From Gp6-AA40 sp035649395 (lineage in GTDB: Bacteria; Acidobacteriota; Vicinamibacteria; Vicinamibacterales; UBA2999): a DNA stretch of 8,811 nt. The stretch is from assembly GCA_035649395.1 (NCBI GenBank), contig DASRJR010000455.1:1-8811 (forward strand), in the 5' to 3' direction. The translations under genes were made by a program, and so were the position numbers. Under the pieces are notes generated by a model that was not told the origin of the DNA, made no database searches, and saw only the letters and a program-made list of their open reading frames with translations. Positions 5,570 to 8,811 of this stretch are shown piece by piece; the first letter of the stretch is position 1; the number at the start of each line of letters is the position of its first letter.

Positions 5570-6259
5570 TTACTTCGCCGAGAACAACTGGAGCAGGCCG
5601 GCGAGCGTCGTGATGCGTGGTACGCGTGGATCCGCAGCCGGAGCAGCCCTGTGACGATCGAGCCAGACCGCGCCGAATCCCGCCGACCGTGCCCCTTCGA
5701 CGTCGCGGCTCCAGTCATCACCCACATGGACGCAGCGATCCGGCGGCGTGTTCACTCGTGCCGCTGCGTGCGCGAAAATGCGCGGATCAGGCTTCCCCAC
5801 TCCGGCCGCTTCGCTGGTGAGGACGACCGCGAACCTGTCGGCAATGCCGAAGCGCTCCAGCTTGGATCGTTGCTGCACATCCGTGCCGTTCGTGATCACG
5901 CCGAGCGGTCGATCCGCCAGCGCCTCCAGCACCGGCAGCACGTCATCGAACAGCCGCCAGCTCGCCTCGTAGATGTCGAGGAACTCGCGCATCCGGCGAT
6001 CGGCGTCGGCATCGGAGAGTGCCGGCGCCCGAAAGACGTCGCGAATCCGCGCCCGGCGCTGCTCGTCATACGAGAGCTCGCCTCGCATGTGGCGATCGAA
6101 GTGATGCTGCAGCGCGGTGCGCCAGATGGTCGGGAAGTCGGTCTCGGCATGCGGCAGCGCGTGCTGCCAGGCCGCGTACACCTGCGGCAAGTAGACGGCC
6201 TGCGCGCCGCGATCGTCGAGCAGTGTGTCGTCGAGATCGAAGAAGATCGCGCTTTTCAC
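5570..6259 (-). CDS. HAD superfamily hydrolase, YjjG-like (subfamily IA)
   Basis: 229 residues, the normal length for YjjG-type haloacid dehalogenase phosphatases. All four HAD motifs are present: motif I DLDDTLLD with nucleophile Asp8 and acid/base Asp10, motif II ITNGT at 122-126 (Thr123), motif III Lys156 in GVGKPDPRIF, and motif IV GDDWSRD at 180-186 (Asp181, Asp182). The helical C1 cap lies at about residues 15-105. E. coli YjjG is a pyrimidine nucleoside 5'-monophosphatase that removes non-canonical nucleotides; the substrate here is only inferred. The start is GTG 6257-6259, which places MKSAIFFDLDDT at the expected N-terminus; I see no Shine-Dalgarno sequence. No signal peptide, so cytoplasmic. 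Related hairpin repeats flank the gene on both sides. Confidence 0.88.
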   Translation of the reverse strand: MKSAIFFDLDDTLLDDRGAQAVYLPQVYAAWQHALPHAETDFPTIWRTALQHHFDRHMRGELSYDEQRRARIRDVFRAPALSDADADRRMREFLDIYEASWRLFDDVLPVLEALADRPLGVITNGTDVQQRSKLERFGIADRFAVVLTSEAAGVGKPDPRIFAHAAARVNTPPDRCVHVGDDWSRDVEGARSAGFGAVWLDRHRAAPAADPRVPRITTLAGLLQLFSAK

Positions 6260-6271
6260 AACAGATCGAGT

Positions 6272-6312
6272 GTAGGCCTGGCCTTCCAGGCCCGGCGGTC
6301 CAGCCGCCCTAC
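6272..6312. repeat. Double-hairpin palindromic element overlapping the DUF2167 stop codon
   Basis: Outer arms GTAGG (6272-6276) and CCTAC (6308-6312) bound two adjacent stems. One is GGCCTGG/CCAGGCC (6275-6281 and 6286-6292, loop CCTT). The other is GGCGG/CCGCC (6294-6298 and 6304-6308, loop TCCAG). The core 6280-6297 matches the hairpin at 5531-5548 in 16 of 18 bases. The right arm contains the TAG stop (6309-6311, minus strand) of the DUF2167 gene. This is REP-like architecture; no T-run follows on either strand. Confidence 0.6.
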
Positions 6313-7199
6313 GCCGCCTGCTGCTTCGTGCCGCCGCCCAACAGCCGCTTGATCGCCGCGCCGAGCGCGATCACGCCGACGACGAGCACCTTCTTGAAGG
6401 CGAGGATGCCGAGCCACAGTGCCTTGAAGAAGCCGGCCTTCGCGGCCGTGGCGCCGACGATCAACCCCGCGAGCCCATAGGTCGCCGCCTTGTCCTTGCC
6501 CGGCAGGAAATCCGCGTAGCGATGACCCTCGTTGAATTCGACGGCCGCCAGGATGTTCTTCGACTCATTGCGAATCGCGGCGAGCTGGCTCATGTTCGCC
6601 ACCGCGTTGAGCACCAGGACGCCGCGGCGGCCCAGAATGCGGATGCTGTAGTTCAGCGTGTGCTCGTCGCCGTCGCCGAAGACGAGATCCTTGGCCCAAT
6701 ACATCTTGTGCGCCGCGCGATCGTAGGATGGCGGTTCGGCCCACCCGACCAGCTTGACCGGCTCGAAGCCCTCTCCCTTGCGTGTATCGTTCGCGTCCTC
6801 GGTGGCCTGCTGCATTTCCTTGAGCAGGTTGTTGTAATCGATCCCGGTCGCGTCGCTGTCGTTCACGTAGCCATCGTCGTCGTACGTGATCACGATGCCC
6901 CAGCCTTCGGGCGATAACGGGCTGTGCGCACTTGGAATGAGCATGCCGAGCACGCCGTCGGCAGCGGCTGGAGGATTGCCCCACCCGTCGACCAGCAGGC
7001 GCTCACTGCCTTCGGGCCCGATGAAGCGAAACGACGAGGGCAGCTTGATCGTCGCCATGCCGCCCTGCAACGTCACGGTACCGGTCTGATACCCCAGCTT
7101 CGCTTCGAACTCCTCGGGTGACCTACTCGGGCTCTGAGCCTGGACGACGCCGACCGCGAGCACGAACACCAGCGAGGCCGCACACAACAGAGGTTTCAT
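6309..7199 (-). CDS. DUF2167 family membrane protein
   Basis: 296 residues from ATG 7197-7199. This start is chosen over the in-frame one at 7235 because GGAGG sits 5 bases before it and a signal peptide begins there (MKPLLCAASLVFVLAVGVVQA, cleavage near residue 21). The body follows the DUF2167 family closely: LGYQTGTVTL at 35-44, WGNPP at 73-77, a WGIVITYDDDGYVNDSDA block at about 100-117, a NLLKEMQQATEDAN helix, LVGWAEPPSYD, MYWAKDLVF, LNYSIRILGRRGVLVLN and GHRYADFLPGKDKAATYG. One or two C-terminal membrane segments (about 242-254 and 260-282) end in a basic tail. The family is found in bacterial envelopes and has no established function. A large extracytoplasmic domain anchored at its C-terminus is inferred. 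The stop codon lies inside a palindromic repeat. Confidence 0.9.
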   Translation of the reverse strand: MKPLLCAASLVFVLAVGVVQAQSPSRSPEEFEAKLGYQTGTVTLQGGMATIKLPSSFRFIGPEGSERLLVDGWGNPPAAADGVLGMLIPSAHSPLSPEGWGIVITYDDDGYVNDSDATGIDYNNLLKEMQQATEDANDTRKGEGFEPVKLVGWAEPPSYDRAAHKMYWAKDLVFGDGDEHTLNYSIRILGRRGVLVLNAVANMSQLAAIRNESKNILAAVEFNEGHRYADFLPGKDKAATYGLAGLIVGATAAKAGFFKALWLGILAFKKVLVVGVIALGAAIKRLLGGGTKQQAA

Positions 7200-7421
7200 T
7201 GCATCCTCCAGACAACACATCGACCCTCGAGACACACCTCAGGTCTACCGCCTTGTCGGGTGGGGCCGCGGCGCACTTTACGCAGTCACGGTGCCGGACG
7301 TCGTGACGCGCCACGCAGTCAATCGATTCCGTGTCGCAGCGGGCACCGCCGTGCACGACTCACGACGCCGGAACTGCCCGTCGTTGCAAATAACGTTGCG
7401 GTCGCGGGAAACGAACCGCCG
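7200..7421. other. Intergenic region upstream of the DUF2167 gene
   Basis: This 222-bp stretch without a credible gene should hold the promoter of the minus-strand DUF2167 gene. GGAGG at 7204-7208 (minus strand) is its ribosome binding site. A 9-bp direct repeat, ACGCAGTCA, occurs at 7280-7288 and 7313-7321, 33 bp apart (about three helical turns). The second copy is part of a TTGACT read on the minus strand that could be a -35 element, but no good -10 stands at the right spacing. Open frames here have no family resemblance. Confidence 0.4.
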
Positions 7422-7847
7422 TCAGGATCGCTCGGAGTGAACCGAGCGCAGTTCCTCGGTCCACGCGATGTACAGGCCCTCGGCGTTCGTGGTGCTCGAG
7501 CCGAACACCTTCAGACCGGATCCGGACGGCTGGTAACTCGCCTGAACGTACTTGTCGCCGAGTCTCAAGTGATAGTGAAGGCAGTCGTCGAACACGTAGC
7601 CGTTGCCAACGGCCGCACCGCCCACGTCGACACGAACGAGATGCGGTGCGATCCAGATCATGCTGAACCGCGCGTCGACGACGGTCCCGTCGTCGAAGTC
7701 GTGCTTGAACGCGAGCTCGAACCCATCGGCTGTGGCGGTCGTCGTCTGTCTGATGGTGTAGCGCGCGGACTTGCCCGCCGCGTCGTACCACGATCCAGTT
7801 CCTTCATACACGCCAGCGAATCTGGCCATGCTAGGGACGACGCTCAT
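7422..7847 (-). CDS. Conserved-looking small beta-rich hypothetical protein
   Basis: 141 residues from ATG 7845-7847. The much longer in-frame extension upstream to 8186 runs through the neighbouring gene and is Arg/His-rich nonsense, so it is rejected. AAGGG 8 bases before ATG 7847 supports this start; a second ATG at 7829 (MARFAGVYE) is possible. No signal peptide or membrane segment. The sequence alternates strands and turns: FAGVYEGTGSWYDAAGKSA (10-28), YTIRQTT, FELAFKHDFDDGT (43-55), WIAPHLVRVDV (65-75), NGYVFDDCLHYHLRLGD (82-98) and a final VFGSSTTNAEGLYIAWTEEL (114-133). That suggests a small lipocalin/nitrobindin-like barrel, which is a guess from pattern only. I cannot name a function. 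It lies 35 bp after the 7883-8446 gene and is likely cotranscribed with it. Confidence 0.7.
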   Translation of the reverse strand: MSVVPSMARFAGVYEGTGSWYDAAGKSARYTIRQTTTATADGFELAFKHDFDDGTVVDARFSMIWIAPHLVRVDVGGAAVGNGYVFDDCLHYHLRLGDKYVQASYQPSGSGLKVFGSSTTNAEGLYIAWTEELRSVHSERS

Positions 7848-7882
7848 CAGACAAACCCTTCGGAAGCGAGATGGAGTGAACG

Positions 7883-8446
7883 TTACGGCGCAACGGCCAG
7901 CTCGATGCCGAGCTGCTCGATGTCGCTCATGTAAGCGGTGCCGCGCGTCCGGTCGGTCAGCGGACGGGCCGGCAGCGCGGACGGGTTTCCGGGATACGTT
8001 CCGCTGTCGTACGACAACACGACGTACTGACTGCGATCGCTGTCGGCGTAGCGCCGCTGCCAGAGGATGAGATCGTTCCATCCGCGGGTCCGATTCTCGC
8101 TGACGACGATCGGACGCGCGGTGAGCGCGATGGTGCTGATGGCGGTGTAGGCGTTGTCGAGGACTCGAAGGATCAACAACGGACACCCGCCGCTCTCACA
8201 CACCGAACGCCCGTCGATGTGCAGCAGGATCTCGGGCACGCCATCGCTGTTGAGATCGACGCGGTTGTAGCGGTAGTACACCGACTCGGGCTGACCGTGT
8301 TCGATCACGTACTTCGTCACGATTTCTTCGAGCGCGGGGTCGCGAGTGGTGTCGCCCGCCACCGGACGGCCGATACGCGGCATCGGACCCGACCGTACCG
8401 GCAACAACTGCAACGCGATCAGCAGGACGATTGCTGTGATCACCGG
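7883..8446 (-). CDS. Exported hypothetical protein with EF-hand-like DxNxDG loop
   Basis: 187 residues if GTG 8444-8446 is the start. The first residues ITAIVLLIALQLLPV form a signal peptide or anchor. The sequence just upstream in frame (KRNAP after a CTG at 8459-8461) would supply the positive n-region a signal peptide normally has, so a rare CTG start overlapping the previous stop (CTGA) is a real alternative. The body carries YNRVDLNSDGVPEILLHIDG (59-78), whose D63, N65, D67 and E71 resemble a calcium-binding DxNxDGxxE loop as in FG-GAP or dockerin repeats. CESGGCPLLIL follows, with Cys82 and Cys87 positioned for a disulfide. Such 'DLNGDG...CGSGGC' proteins are frequent exported hypotheticals. 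Function unknown. Confidence 0.68.
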   Translation of the reverse strand, partial: PVITAIVLLIALQLLPVRSGPMPRIGRPVAGDTTRDPALEEIVTKYVIEHGQPESVYYRYNRVDLNSDGVPEILLHIDGRSVCESGGCPLLILRVLDNAYTAISTIALTARPIVVSENRTRGWNDLILWQRRYADSDRSQYVVLSYDSGTYPGNPSALPARPLTDRTRGTAYMSDIEQLGIELAVAP

Positions 8447-8457
8447 TGCGTTCCGCT

Positions 8458-8811
8458 TCAGCCGTCGACGAGCGGCAGCTCCAACGCCGCGAGCGCCGCA
8501 CCGGCGAGCGCGCGCACGTCGCGCCAGTGGACGCTGGTGCGAATCGCCTCGTCGGTCCACAGGTCCGCGTCGAACTCGGCACCGTCACGCGACATCGTGG
8601 CGAACTGCTCCCTCAGCCGGTCGAGCACCTCGGCTTGACCGCGTGACAACTCGCTCGCGTAATCTTCCGCGAGCGCGCGGACGCTGTCGTCGAACCGCGC
8701 GGCGAGATCGCCGGCCCTGGTCACGGAATCGGGAAAGAGGGCGAGCTGGTCCGAGGGCTCGCTCGCCAGCGCCCGCAAGGTCTCCGTGAGCTGCCTGAAA
8801 CACGATTCGCG
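8458..8811 (-). CDS. Conserved hypothetical protein (5' end outside the window)
   Basis: The frame is open from the right edge (8811) to TGA 8458-8460, giving at least 117 residues. A TTG at 8776-8778 is not needed as a start, because the reading frame continues past it with sensible residues (RESCFRQLTETLRALASEP). The fragment is mostly acidic and helical: about 20 residues of helix, a FPDSVTRAGDLAARFDDSV segment, another long helix (YASELSRGQAEVLDRLREQFATMS), then ADLWTDEAIRTSVHWRDVRALAGAALAALELP at the C-terminus. It looks like a small cytoplasmic helical protein of the 'LWTdeAl..s..W..VR.lA..AL' type seen as conserved hypotheticals; no function is known to me. It precedes the 7883-8446 gene by 11 bp and probably starts that operon or lies within it. 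Confidence 0.7.
   Translation of the reverse strand, partial: RESCFRQLTETLRALASEPSDQLALFPDSVTRAGDLAARFDDSVRALAEDYASELSRGQAEVLDRLREQFATMSRDGAEFDADLWTDEAIRTSVHWRDVRALAGAALAALELPLVDG

Noticed and set aside
7260..7934. 224-codon plus-strand frame
   Set aside because: It covers the antisense of the 7422-7847 gene and has no recognisable motif; the minus-strand frame has coherent beta-structure, a ribosome binding site and tight operon spacing.
1..8811. CRISPR array, tRNA/rRNA gene, intact insertion sequence, phage or defence system
   Set aside because: No regularly spaced repeats, RNA gene signatures, transposase or integrase motifs, or known defence proteins could be found by reading either strand.

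Overview
This is a high-GC (roughly two thirds G+C by eye), gene-dense chromosomal stretch from a bacterium. I read it as most likely an Acidobacteriota relative (Vicinamibacteria/Solibacter-like soil lineage). The main pointers are a decayed C-terminus of the TIGR03435 family (characteristic of soil acidobacteria) at 4473-4641, a DUF5666 tail at the left edge, and a secreted two-domain lipocalin-like protein. This assignment is an inference from recalled family distributions, not from a search.

Layout. On the + strand at the left are the last codons of a DUF5666 protein (1-93), then a 172-bp spacer and a secreted lipocalin-like protein (266-1219). It converges on a minus-strand block across a 110-bp spacer that holds imperfect direct and inverted repeats and a possible 25-codon ORF. 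All remaining intact genes are on the minus strand. In transcription order from the right edge they are: a partial conserved hypothetical (8458-8811), a secreted protein with an EF-hand-like DxNxDG loop (7883-8446), a small beta-rich hypothetical (7422-7847), a 222-bp spacer, a DUF2167 membrane protein (6309-7199), a YjjG-like HAD phosphatase (5570-6259), a membrane-anchored alpha/beta hydrolase (4649-5500), a plus-strand pseudogene remnant (4473-4641), and then a four-gene operon. That operon is AHL-lactonase-like MBL hydrolase (3523-4413), MmcQ/YjbR protein (3168-3521), nitronate monooxygenase (2101-3171) and a GlpM-like duplicated membrane protein (1330-2082).

How the genes relate. The lactonase/YjbR/NMO/membrane genes are packed with a 1-bp gap, a 4-bp ATGA overlap and an 18-bp gap, so they are almost certainly cotranscribed. 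A TATAAT box lies 6 bp before the lactonase ATG and suggests a leaderless transcript. The set looks like a small detoxification or signal-quenching unit, but no pathway can be assigned. The HAD gene is bracketed by two related GC-rich hairpins (5527-5547 and 6272-6312), one of which supplies the stop codon of the DUF2167 gene. I see no rRNA, tRNA, CRISPR array, intact insertion sequence or phage gene. The window is mostly ordinary housekeeping and hypothetical genes. The most notable features are the decayed TIGR03435 gene, the repeat hairpins, the putative leaderless operon and the internally duplicated membrane protein.
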